Shown piece after piece: positions 41,797 through 49,607 of a stretch of 64,000 nucleotides of DNA. Position numbers and translations under genes: made by a program. Positions within the stretch are counted from its first letter, which is position 1, and each line of letters begins with the position of its first letter. The notes beneath the pieces are model-generated. The model saw only the letters and a list, made by a program, of their open reading frames with translations, ran no database searches and was not told where the DNA came from. The stretch comes from Viridibacillus arenosi (GTDB taxonomy: Bacteria; Bacillota; Bacilli; Bacillales_A; Planococcaceae): NCBI RefSeq assembly GCF_001955655.1, contig NZ_MSPW01000005.1, positions 1 to 64,000 on the forward strand, written 5' to 3'.

Positions 41797-42012
41797 CTTT
41801 ATTTCCTCCTTCATTTACATGTCATTCATATACGTTATTAGAGTCGATTTTTTCTAATGATGCGTGCAAGAACAATTATTAGTAATGAGCCTGCTTTTCG
41901 AACAGATTCTTTCTAGGTAATCTGAGCATGTAACTACATCATTACATTATTTAGATGGCAATTGCTGTATACTATAATTTTATTTATTTTCTCACCTCTA
42001 TTTATTAATACG
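41797..42012. other. Spacer between the DUF1002 gene and the cvfB terminator
   Basis: About 215 bases, AT-rich. Presumably holds the DUF1002 promoter on the minus strand, but no -35/-10 pair with good spacing is clear. I see no repeat or structured element. Confidence 0.4.
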
Positions 42013-42065
42013 AAAAAAAGGAGCAAAAAGTTTCTGAAAGTATGGAAACTTTCTACTTTTGCTCC
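42013..42065 (-). terminator. Terminator after cvfB
   Basis: Minus-strand hairpin GGAGCAAAAG..AAAGTTTC/GAAACTTTTTGCTCC followed by seven Ts. Confidence 0.85.
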
Positions 42066-42072
42066 ATCAATT

Positions 42073-42933
42073 TTATTCTTTAATTTCTGTCCAGCCATCT
42101 ACTTGTGTAATTCGACCGGCTTTCATTAATGTTCCTAAAGCACGTTTAAATGATGCTTTACTCATATGGAACATCTCTTTAATTTCCTCCGGTGACGATT
42201 TATCTCCAAATGGCATTTTACCGCCAATTTCTTGTAAGTAAGCGAAGATTTTTTCAGCGTCATCCGATAGGCGTTCGTACTTACGTGGTAACATTGAAGC
42301 GTTAATCGTACCATCTTCTTTCACTTCAATTACACGTACTGAGATATCTGCACCAAGGCGAGGCTCTGCATTACGCTCTGATTCGTGTACGAAAATACGA
42401 TAAGGTTTGTCTACGCCAATAAGAAAAGTTCCAACTGGCAATAAACGATACGGACGAGCGATAATATTTTGGTTGAAAAGTTCTGGTTCTGCATCTTCGT
42501 ACATTTCCAATACCTTTTCTTCTGTAGCAAGGCGTCCGAATAAACCTCCATCACGGTCTGTGCGTAACGTGATGAATAAATGGTTACCTGGTTCAGGCCA
42601 TAGTGGCTTAAGCTTCGGTAAATCTTCCGCTGGTACTAATACTTCTCTTGAAGTACCAATATCAACATAAGCACCATCACGATCTTTTACATGTAATACG
42701 CGTGCCCAGCCGTATTCATCTTTATTAATATGAGGGATAGCCGTTGTAGCGGATAGATTTCCTCTACGGTCAGCAAATAAAAACACCTCAATTTTACTAT
42801 TTAATTCTAAAGGCTCCGTTACTTCCGAAATATTGAGTGGAATATCAACATAATCATTAGTAAGAATATACTTTGATTCTTGTTTTTCTTTCACAAATAA
42901 TTTAACGATATCGCCTGATTGTAATTCTGCCAT
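42073..42933 (-). CDS. cvfB: S1-like RNA-binding protein CvfB
   Basis: A 286-aa protein of the CvfB/YitL family: several S1-type OB folds (residues 1-65, 70-140 and 150-220; YGWARVLHVKDRDGAYVDIGTSREVLVPAEDLP is the clearest) followed by a winged-helix domain (KSSPEEIKEMFHMSKASFKRALGTLMKAGRI). In Staphylococcus it binds RNA and affects virulence gene expression. ATG at 42933 follows GGGAG by about 8 bases. It starts 26 bases after mntR, so the two are cotranscribed. Confidence 0.92.
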   Translation of the reverse strand: MAELQSGDIVKLFVKEKQESKYILTNDYVDIPLNISEVTEPLELNSKIEVFLFADRRGNLSATTAIPHINKDEYGWARVLHVKDRDGAYVDIGTSREVLVPAEDLPKLKPLWPEPGNHLFITLRTDRDGGLFGRLATEEKVLEMYEDAEPELFNQNIIARPYRLLPVGTFLIGVDKPYRIFVHESERNAEPRLGADISVRVIEVKEDGTINASMLPRKYERLSDDAEKIFAYLQEIGGKMPFGDKSSPEEIKEMFHMSKASFKRALGTLMKAGRITQVDGWTEIKE

Positions 42934-42959
42934 ACATCTAGCTCCCTTCATATGACATA

Positions 42960-43379
42960 TCATTCACTTTGCTGAGTTTTTAAATCCTCAAGCTGTTGAA
43001 TAAATGTAGGATTTTCTTCCATAACTTGTATTAAATCTGCAATGCGGTCTATGGAATTCCAACTCAAATGATGCTCTATTCCTTCAACATCATTGTAAAT
43101 TCGTTCTTCATCTACACCAATTAGCCTTAAAAAATTCTCTAGTAGATCATGTCGTTCTACTAAACGCTTGCCTAGCTTAGAGCCTTTAGGGGTCAACATG
43201 AGGCCTCTATAACGTTCGTACACTAAGTATCCATCTTTATCAAGCTTCTGAACCATTTTGGTAACAGAGGAAGGAAGAACTGACAATGCTTCAGCGATAT
43301 CCGATACGCGTGCATAGCCTTTTTGATCAATTAATAAATATATTTGTTCGATGTGGTCTTCCATACTCGGTGTCGGCAT
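42960..43379 (-). CDS. mntR: Manganese-responsive repressor MntR
   Basis: A 139-aa DtxR-family repressor that shuts off manganese uptake genes. The metal ligands of MntR are preserved: D8 and E11 ([10 protein letters not shown]), H77 (VERHDLLE) and the VEGIEHHLS motif holding E99, E102 and H103. The helix-turn-helix is [25 protein letters not shown] at 43379 aligns with B. subtilis MntR; codons further up precede the ribosome site GAGGGAC. Its transporter targets are not in this window. Confidence 0.95.
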   Translation of the reverse strand: MPTPSMEDHIEQIYLLIDQKGYARVSDIAEALSVLPSSVTKMVQKLDKDGYLVYERYRGLMLTPKGSKLGKRLVERHDLLENFLRLIGVDEERIYNDVEGIEHHLSWNSIDRIADLIQVMEENPTFIQQLEDLKTQQSE

Positions 43380-43485
43380 CTCATGTCCCTCTCTTTCCAT
43401 ATCCTACTCTATAGTTTACTACAAGGACTAATAAAACGTAACCTATAACAGTAAAAGCTCGTACCTATTACAGAGGATTGTTCTT

Positions 43486-43794
43486 TTAATGTCCAGATTT
43501 ATGGCTGACAATGTGAATAGCATGAATGATTTGTTTATTAATTTGCTCGATACTATCTGGTGTTTTTAAGATAGCATATACTTTCTCACGCTCTTCTTTT
43601 GTTGTCACAAAATGATTATCTAAATGATTTAACGTAATAGCACAAATATCTAATTCGCATTTTTGGCAGCGACAAAATGTTGGATAGTCAGGACCATGAA
43701 TGGTGAAAGACACCAATCCTCGCACGATTTCTTCTGTTACGTTCAACAATTGTACTTCTTCTGTAACTGGCGAGGGTTTCATTTGTTCCGTCAT
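43486..43794 (-). CDS. ComFB-family late competence protein
   Basis: A 102-aa protein with the ComFB signature: NVTEEIVRGLV, then a four-cysteine cluster CRCQKCELDICAITLNHL (Cys 41, 43, 46 and 51 approximately) and NHFVTTKEE. In the comF operon ComFB lies between the helicase ComFA and ComFC; here it stands alone without either. Relatives in cyanobacteria bind cyclic dinucleotides. AAGGAGAG precedes the ATG. Role in DNA uptake is not implied by the context. Confidence 0.78.
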   Translation of the reverse strand: MTEQMKPSPVTEEVQLLNVTEEIVRGLVSFTIHGPDYPTFCRCQKCELDICAITLNHLDNHFVTTKEEREKVYAILKTPDSIEQINKQIIHAIHIVSHKSGH

Positions 43795-43832
43795 ATTATC
43801 TCTCCTTCAATTACTTCCGACAATTCCCTTAT

Positions 43833-43857
43833 GTTTAGGTTTTTTTAAAAGGGGAAT
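43833..43857 (+). promoter_or_regulatory. Candidate SigB promoter of the 51-aa membrane gene
   Basis: GTTTAG (43833-43838), 13 bases, GGGAAT (43852-43857), same spacing as the rsbV promoter, about 33 bases before the ATG. Confidence 0.55.
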
Positions 43858-43890
43858 TGTTTATGCATAACAACAAAAGGGGTGTTCCTA

Positions 43891-44046
43891 ATGGGGAAAC
43901 TGCTATGGTGGATTATAAGTATTTTAATCGTATTTTGGTTATTGGGTTTACTTTTTAAAATTGGTGGCGGTCTCATCCACATTATCTTAGTTCTTGCAGG
44001 TATTCTGTTCTTCGTTCAGTTACTGGCAGGAAGGAAATCATTATAA
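43891..44046 (+). CDS. Small 51-aa Lmo0937-type membrane protein
   Basis: A complete small gene: AAAAGGGGTG ribosome site, ATG, 51 codons, TAA and terminator. The product has two hydrophobic helices separated by a glycine turn (LLFKIGGGLIHII) and ends in GRKSL, the layout of the Lmo0937/DUF5670 family of tiny stress-associated membrane proteins. A SigB-like promoter upstream fits that role. Confidence 0.82.
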   Translation: MGKLLWWIISILIVFWLLGLLFKIGGGLIHIILVLAGILFFVQLLAGRKSL

Positions 44047-44050
44047 CATT

Positions 44051-44090
44051 CGAATGCCAATGCGTAAACGCATTGGCATTCGGTTTTTTA
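44051..44090. terminator. Terminator after the 51-aa gene
   Basis: CGAATGCCAATGCG-taaa-CGCATTGGCATTCG, 14 perfect base pairs, followed by GTTTTTT. It also abuts the stop codon of the convergent gene. Confidence 0.92.
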
Positions 44091-45197
44091 TTGTGTTTTC
44101 GCGTATATACAAGTATCTCGCAATGCTTTACCGTTAGCAGAAAGCGAATCATTTTTAAAAATGCCTTCTAACTCATAATGTGCTCGTTCAGCAACAGCTC
44201 GACTACGAATATTTTCAGTATCACAACGAATTTCTATACGTGCTGCGTGTAACTCTTCAAAAGCAAATTGTGTAATTCGCTCGACTGCTTCTGTCATATA
44301 ACCTTTACCTTCATGACGTACATCTAACCAATAGCCAATTTCAAATTTCGGAATATCCCAATCAATTTTGTGCAAACCAGAACTTCCTATAAATTCTCCT
44401 GTTTCTTTCAAGAATATATGCAATCTCAATTCTTTTCTAGCTAAAAAATCTGCAATAGCTAGCCGAATATTCTCTCTTGTTTCTTCAGACTTAGGCAAAG
44501 TTTGCGCCCATTGCATGTACTGTTTTAATGAACTTGCTGATTGAATAATCGAATCCCAAACTACTTCGGCATCTTCCATAAGTGGCATACGTATAATCAA
44601 TCTTTCTGAATTAAATGAGTTAGGGAAATCCCAGTTTTTTTCGAAACGAACTTCCTCTTTCATTTTTTCGTCGTCCCAACTAACAGGCGTTGTTTTGCCT
44701 TCTAAAAAGTCTTCACGAGTGATGCCATATGTGACCGCATCGTAATATGCATACTCTTTTGGCACGAACCATGCTTGTCTTAAATGTGCTTCTTTTAAGA
44801 AACCAGCTCGCTCAAACGTTTTACGCATAGGAAAGTTATCTTGTCGTGTATGCCCTTCAAGGCGAATTTTCTTTTCTGGCATACGAAATACATAATCTGA
44901 TATAAGCTTTAATGCAACAGTACCATGCCCTAATCCTCGCCAATTCTCCGCAATACGTAAGTCAAAAAGAGGTATTTCATCTTGTAGATCATAGATTTTC
45001 ACCATACCTACCTTTTCACCTTCATCGCTTTCCAACCAGAACGTCTTTACCTCTTCTGATTCGTAACCACCCTCATCAATCGCCTTTTCAATTAGTTCAC
45101 GACCAGGATGAGAATTGACGTGATATGGCCACGTATTCATCGTCATAAAATGAATTAACTGCTCCTGTTCCTCCATTGTCCACTCTATTAGTTTCAC
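44088..45197 (-). CDS. Tandem GNAT protein (two acetyltransferase domains)
   Basis: A 369-aa protein with two GNAT domains. The first (about residues 1-175) has LFDLRIAENWRGLGHGTVALKLISDYVF and RKTFERAGFLKEA. The second (about 190-369) is RimJ/RimL-like: NSERLIIRMPLMEDAE, FEIGYWLDVRHEGKGYMTEAVERITQFAFEEL, NIRSRAVAERAHYELEGIF. GTG at 45197 (MKLIEWTMEEQEQ) follows GGAGGT by 8 bases. The second domain may acetylate N-terminal amines; the target of the first is unknown. It sits downstream of cadA with 29 bases between and may be read in the same transcript. Confidence 0.86.
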   Translation of the reverse strand: MKLIEWTMEEQEQLIHFMTMNTWPYHVNSHPGRELIEKAIDEGGYESEEVKTFWLESDEGEKVGMVKIYDLQDEIPLFDLRIAENWRGLGHGTVALKLISDYVFRMPEKKIRLEGHTRQDNFPMRKTFERAGFLKEAHLRQAWFVPKEYAYYDAVTYGITREDFLEGKTTPVSWDDEKMKEEVRFEKNWDFPNSFNSERLIIRMPLMEDAEVVWDSIIQSASSLKQYMQWAQTLPKSEETRENIRLAIADFLARKELRLHIFLKETGEFIGSSGLHKIDWDIPKFEIGYWLDVRHEGKGYMTEAVERITQFAFEELHAARIEIRCDTENIRSRAVAERAHYELEGIFKNDSLSANGKALRDTCIYAKTQ

Positions 45198-45226
45198 AAC
45201 ACTCGACCTCCGATTACACGATACCG

Positions 45227-47335
45227 TTATTTCTGCATGCGCATTAAACGTAACGAATTTAATACTACTAGTAGGGTTGCACCCATATCTGCAAAGATAG
45301 CAATCCAGAGTGTCAACCATCCTGGAATTATTAGAAGTAATGCTATCAATTTTAGCCCTAATGCAAACATAATATTTTCTTTAACAATTCGCAACGTTTT
45401 TCGACTAAGTCTTATCGTATATGGCAACTTTTCGAGGTCATCAGCCATTAATGCGACATCCGCTGTCTCTAATGCCGTATCTGTACCAGCACCACCCATC
45501 GCAATACCAACTGTTGCATTCGCTAAAGCAGGAGCATCATTTATACCATCACCTACCATAGCAACAGAACCATACTGTGACTGTAATTCCTTCATTGCCT
45601 GTAGTTTATCTTCAGGTAATAGTCCAGCACGAATATCTGTTAACTGCAGCTCCTGTGCTATAGCTCGAGCTGTGGGCTCTGCATCACCAGTTAACATAAC
45701 AGTATGTGCAATACCATTGGCGCGAAGTTTTTGAATGACACTTACACTATTACTACGAACTTTATCTGCAATTGCTATAGAGCCAAGGAAAGTTTCCCCA
45801 GACATTGCAGCAATGACAGATTTCCCCTCTTTTTGAAGGTTGATAATCGCAGATTTCATAGCTTTAGGAACATTTACGGTTTCTTGAATCCATGTTAAAC
45901 TCCCAACAGAAATACGTACACCTTCTATTTCTGCATACGCTCCCTTACCTGTCACAGATTGGAATTGCTCAGCAACTGTTGGTTGTATCTTATGTTCTTT
46001 AGCATGTTGTAAAATCGCTCGAGCTAATGGATGCTGAGATGACTGTTCCACTGCAGCTACTAAACGAATCAAAGTTTCTTCAGTTATATGTTCCGCTACT
46101 AATACATTTGTTACTTCAGGAACACCATTCGTTAATGTACCTGTTTTATCAAACGCAATGGCTTTTATACGCCCAAGTTGCTCTAGATAAACTCCACCTT
46201 TTATGAGCACTCCTTGTCTTGCTGCGTTTCCAATTGCTGTGACGATAGCCACTGGGGTTGAAATAACAAGTGCACATGGGCAACCCACTACTAAAACCGC
46301 TAATCCTTGATATATCCAGTGATTCCAATCCCCCAAAAATAGTGGTGTTATAAAAGCCACTAATAAAGCGATTAAAATAATCAGTGGTGTGTAATATTTT
46401 GCAAACTGATCTACAAACTTTTGGGCAGGAGCTTTTTCTGCCTGGGCTTCTTCTACTAAATGAATAATTTTCGCAATCGTTGTATCTTTTACATGCTTCG
46501 TAACAACGATTTCTAACGCGCCTTCTTCGTTCAATGTTCCAGCAAATACTTCGTCACCTGTTTCTTTCTTCACTGGAATGGATTCACCCGTAATTGGAGC
46601 TTGGTTAACACTTGAAATACCACTTTGTACTTTACCGTCCATGGCAATCTTTTGACCGGGTTTAACAATTAAAATATCACCAATTAGAATGTCCTCTGTA
46701 GCAAGTTCTACTAATTGATTTCCTCTGCGTATCATTGCAGTTGCTGGTGCAATATCCATCAAACTACTAATTGACTGTCTAGCTTTATTCATTGAATACG
46801 CTTCTAACGCCTCGCTAACAGCAAATAAAAAGACAACAACTGCCCCTTCTTGCCATTCACCTATTATTGCAGCTCCAATAATGGCAATCGTCATTAACGT
46901 TTTCATATCAAATTCTAACCGGATTAAATTTTTAAATCCTGTTTTAAAAATATCATATCCACCAATCACTATTGCTAATAAAAATAGCGCAATTGCTGGT
47001 AAATAATCATCGCCTTTAAACGTTGCTGTTAAATACCCTGCTAAAACGAATACTAACGAAATACCAGCTAAGATATTTTCTTTCTTTTTAAAAAAGGGAG
47101 TGTTCTTCTCAACCCTTCTGTCATCTGCGCGTTTAACTTTTATGCCATCAAAGGCCCCCGCTTCTTCAAGTTGCTCTATTGATGCTTCTCCTATTACAGT
47201 GAGCTTAGCTGCTCCAAAATTCAATTGTACTTCTTCTACTGTAGAGATATTTTGAATGTTTTTTTCAAACTTTTTTGCACAACTTGCACAAGATAAATTC
47301 TGCAATCGATATTCCTGTTGCTCACTTTTCTTCAA
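45227..47335 (-). CDS. cadA: Cd/Zn/Co-exporting P1B-type ATPase CadA
   Basis: A 702-aa heavy-metal exporter, the same length as B. subtilis CadA. An N-terminal metal-binding domain has SCASC, then eight transmembrane segments, the transmembrane metal site GCPCALV, phosphorylation motif DKTGTLTNG, HP motif SQHPLARAIL and hinge VGDGINDAPAL. TTG at 47335 is likely the start (AAGGGG six bases upstream) and overlaps the end of cadC by 14 bases. It exports divalent soft metals at the cost of ATP and is induced through CadC. Confidence 0.94.
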   Translation of the reverse strand: MKKSEQQEYRLQNLSCASCAKKFEKNIQNISTVEEVQLNFGAAKLTVIGEASIEQLEEAGAFDGIKVKRADDRRVEKNTPFFKKKENILAGISLVFVLAGYLTATFKGDDYLPAIALFLLAIVIGGYDIFKTGFKNLIRLEFDMKTLMTIAIIGAAIIGEWQEGAVVVFLFAVSEALEAYSMNKARQSISSLMDIAPATAMIRRGNQLVELATEDILIGDILIVKPGQKIAMDGKVQSGISSVNQAPITGESIPVKKETGDEVFAGTLNEEGALEIVVTKHVKDTTIAKIIHLVEEAQAEKAPAQKFVDQFAKYYTPLIILIALLVAFITPLFLGDWNHWIYQGLAVLVVGCPCALVISTPVAIVTAIGNAARQGVLIKGGVYLEQLGRIKAIAFDKTGTLTNGVPEVTNVLVAEHITEETLIRLVAAVEQSSQHPLARAILQHAKEHKIQPTVAEQFQSVTGKGAYAEIEGVRISVGSLTWIQETVNVPKAMKSAIINLQKEGKSVIAAMSGETFLGSIAIADKVRSNSVSVIQKLRANGIAHTVMLTGDAEPTARAIAQELQLTDIRAGLLPEDKLQAMKELQSQYGSVAMVGDGINDAPALANATVGIAMGGAGTDTALETADVALMADDLEKLPYTIRLSRKTLRIVKENIMFALGLKLIALLLIIPGWLTLWIAIFADMGATLLVVLNSLRLMRMQK

Positions 47336-47687
47336 TGCAATCCCCTTCTTTCGAATGTTCATAAGCAATTTTCACAAGCTGTTCAACATGGTCATCCGCA
47401 AGTTCATAATAAATTAGTTTCCCCTTGCGATGCGATTTTGCTAATGCATTATCACGTAAATAGCGTAAATGATGTGAAGCTGTGGCTGTGGATGAACCAA
47501 TAATGGCTGCTACATCACAGACACACAACGATTTTTCAATTGTTAATGCGTATAGAATCTTTAATCGTGTTTCATCTGAAAATGCTTTAAAGAATTGGGC
47601 TAATTTCTGCAATTCAGGAATTTGACTTTGTACTCGCTCTACCGCTTCTTCATGTACTTTAGTTACTTCACACATATCTTTTTGCAT
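47322..47687 (-). CDS. cadC: ArsR/SmtB-family metal-sensing repressor CadC
   Basis: A 121-aa winged-helix repressor. It has the CadC metal-sensing residues: an N-terminal cysteine (DMCEV), the CVC pair in LCVCDVAAI of helix alpha-3, and a C-terminal Asp/His helix (ADDHVEQLVKIAYEHS). DNA-binding helix STATASHHLRYLRD. ATG at 47687 follows GGAGGG closely. Metal binding would release it from the two inverted repeats at the promoter and switch on cadC-cadA. Confidence 0.94.
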   Translation of the reverse strand: MQKDMCEVTKVHEEAVERVQSQIPELQKLAQFFKAFSDETRLKILYALTIEKSLCVCDVAAIIGSSTATASHHLRYLRDNALAKSHRKGKLIYYELADDHVEQLVKIAYEHSKEGDCIEEK

Positions 47688-47702
47688 TTTTTCCCTCCTC
47701 AT

Positions 47703-47770
47703 TCAAATATCCATTTGATTGTTGATAACAGTATACATTTTTTACATATATTATTCAAATGTCTGTTTGA
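47703..47770 (-). promoter_or_regulatory. cadC-cadA promoter with two CadC-type operators
   Basis: Minus-strand promoter TTGAAT (47758-47753), 17 bases, TATACT (47735-47730). Two inverted repeats: TCAAATATCCATTTGA (47703-47718) downstream of the start site and TCAAATGTCTGTTTGA (47755-47770) over the -35, 52 bases apart, with identical ATT and TTG flanks. Both fit the ArsR/SmtB-type operator of cad operons. Confidence 0.78.
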
Positions 47771-47851
47771 TTGTTCAAGACACTTTTCTCCATTGTTTAT
47801 ATCCAGAATATTCAATATAATTAATAAAAAGGTTGTTAGGAGGGATTAGTT

Positions 47852-48832
47852 ATGAATAAAGGGCGATGGAATGCTATAACGGATGTTCCAAATGTACATG
47901 TTGGTCATGTAACACTACATAAGAAGATTAATGAAGAAGATACAATTTGCACTGGTGTAACAGCCATCTTACCTCATAACCAAAATTCATTTGAACAAAA
48001 AGTACCTGCTGCAAGCTTTGTATTAAACGGCTTTGGTAAAACAGCCGGTCTTATACAAATAGAAGAGTTGGGAGTACTAGAATCACCTATCATGCTAACT
48101 AACACATTTAGTGTTGGTGCAGTTTTAGAAGGCACTTTGCAGCATATGTTGCAAGAAAATCCGTCAATTGGAGATTCTACTAGTTCACTTAATATTGTTG
48201 TTGGAGAGTGTAACGATAGTCATTTAAATAGCATGCGTTTAATGGCAGTTAGACCTGAGCATGCACAAAATGCAATCCAATATGCTGAGAGTGGTCCTGT
48301 TCAACAGGGAGCAGTGGGTGCTGGTAAAGGTATGATTTGTTACGGTGTCAAAGGAGGAATTGGTTCCTCTTCTAGAATTGTAGATAACGAAGATCAACCT
48401 TATACAGTTGGAGTATTATCCTTAACAAACTTTGGTAATGCCCATGAATGCAAATTCGCGAAATGGCAACAAGAACAAATCGATAAACCAGATGGTTCAG
48501 TCATTATCGTTGTCGCTACCAATGCTCCAGTTGATGCACGTCAACTAAAGCGCTTTGCTAAACGTGCTTCCATTGGCTTAGGTAGAACAGGTACACATAT
48601 CCATAATGGTAGTGGTGATATTATTATCTGCTTTTCAAATGCATATACAATACCACACACATCAAATTCATTTACTGAAGAATATTCAATATTACGTGAT
48701 GATACAGACGTAATGAATAACCTTTTCCAAGCAGTAATTGAGGCAACTGAAGAATCAATATACCAATCTTTACTACATGCTGAAACGACAACCGGAAGGA
48801 AGAATCGCATGATTAGTAAAGGACAATTATAA
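47852..48832 (+). CDS. P1-family (DmpA/BapA-type) aminopeptidase
   Basis: A 326-aa Ntn-type hydrolase that matures by self-cleavage. DVPNVHVGHVTL marks the N terminus; FVLNGFGKTAG, VGAGKGMICYGVKGGIGSSSR follow; the predicted autocleavage bond is G215-S216 in KPDGSVIIVVATNAP, S216 becoming the N-terminal nucleophile. Family members remove N-terminal D- or beta-amino acids from small peptides; the real substrate here is unknown. TAGGAGGG precedes the ATG. Divergent from cadC. Confidence 0.9.
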   Translation: MNKGRWNAITDVPNVHVGHVTLHKKINEEDTICTGVTAILPHNQNSFEQKVPAASFVLNGFGKTAGLIQIEELGVLESPIMLTNTFSVGAVLEGTLQHMLQENPSIGDSTSSLNIVVGECNDSHLNSMRLMAVRPEHAQNAIQYAESGPVQQGAVGAGKGMICYGVKGGIGSSSRIVDNEDQPYTVGVLSLTNFGNAHECKFAKWQQEQIDKPDGSVIIVVATNAPVDARQLKRFAKRASIGLGRTGTHIHNGSGDIIICFSNAYTIPHTSNSFTEEYSILRDDTDVMNNLFQAVIEATEESIYQSLLHAETTTGRKNRMISKGQL

Positions 48833-48833
48833 A

Positions 48834-48867
48834 AAGGAAGCTTGGCATTTTTGCCGAGCTTCCTTTT
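48834..48867. terminator. Bidirectional terminator after the P1 peptidase gene
   Basis: AAGGAAGCT-GGC-attttt-GCC-AGCTTCCTTTT with A and T tracts; also ends the fluC pair. Confidence 0.9.
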
Positions 48868-48871
48868 GGTA

Positions 48872-49222
48872 TTAAGCGAATATTTGCCAACCAAGCGTTA
48901 CGAAAACAATTCCGACAAATAATGTGAGTACTGGGTATAATAGCACTGCACGATAATCACGTTCTTCAATTAATTTTACAACGTCAAAAGCAAATGTAGA
49001 AAATGTAGTGAATGCTCCTAAAAACCCAATTATGAAGAATGAAGAAAACGTCTCTTGCTCAGCCCCTATATGTAAAGCCATTCCCATTAATAGTGAACCA
49101 ACACTATTTACAAGAAAGGTACCTATAAAAAAGGGTTGATCCTTACGTTTCATCCACTCTATCACACCATAACGAGTGATGGCACCGAGACCACCACCTG
49201 CAGCAATTAATAGCCAAATCAT
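48872..49222 (-). CDS. fluC: Fluoride channel FluC/CrcB, subunit 2
   Basis: A 116-aa four-TM protein of the CrcB/Fluc family with GAITRYGV, NSVGSLLMG and the signature GFLGAFTTFSTFAFD. Fluc channels export fluoride passively as dual-topology dimers; Bacillales often have two adjacent genes whose products form heterodimers. It overlaps the upstream copy by 4 bases. Confidence 0.93.
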   Translation of the reverse strand: MIWLLIAAGGGLGAITRYGVIEWMKRKDQPFFIGTFLVNSVGSLLMGMALHIGAEQETFSSFFIIGFLGAFTTFSTFAFDVVKLIEERDYRAVLLYPVLTLFVGIVFVTLGWQIFA

Positions 49223-49590
49223 AATCGTTCACCTGCTTTTACTTTTGGAACTGTACATAAGTAACCAAAAGAGGCTAAAGCAACGCAAACAGCTGTCATC
49301 ATAATTGCATATAAGATAGCTAATAATGTGTTAGTCTGCATGAGAGCAAACCAACTTGCAGAAAAAGTGGAGAATGTCGTAAATGCTCCTAACATACCTG
49401 TTGTTAAAAGAAGTCGCAATGAATTGGATGGTTTATATCGAATAAATAGCCCGTTTAGAACCCCTAATACGGCACTTCCCGTACCATTTACAAGCCACAA
49501 TATCCACTCCGAGGGTACCGTTATAGTCACACCATAGCGAAGTATTGCTCCTATCATACCGCCCAGCGCGACCGATATTATTTCTACCAT
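49219..49590 (-). CDS. fluC: Fluoride channel FluC/CrcB, subunit 1
   Basis: A 123-aa four-TM CrcB family member with GGMIGAILRYGV, NGTGSAVLG and GMLGAFTTFSTFSASW. ATG at 49590 follows AGAAGGTG. It begins 17 bases after the penicillin-acylase gene, so the three genes are probably one transcript; no fluoride riboswitch is seen in front of any of them. Confidence 0.93.
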   Translation of the reverse strand: MVEIISVALGGMIGAILRYGVTITVPSEWILWLVNGTGSAVLGVLNGLFIRYKPSNSLRLLLTTGMLGAFTTFSTFSASWFALMQTNTLLAILYAIMMTAVCVALASFGYLCTVPKVKAGERL

Positions 49591-49607
49591 TTTAAACACC
49601 TTCTATG

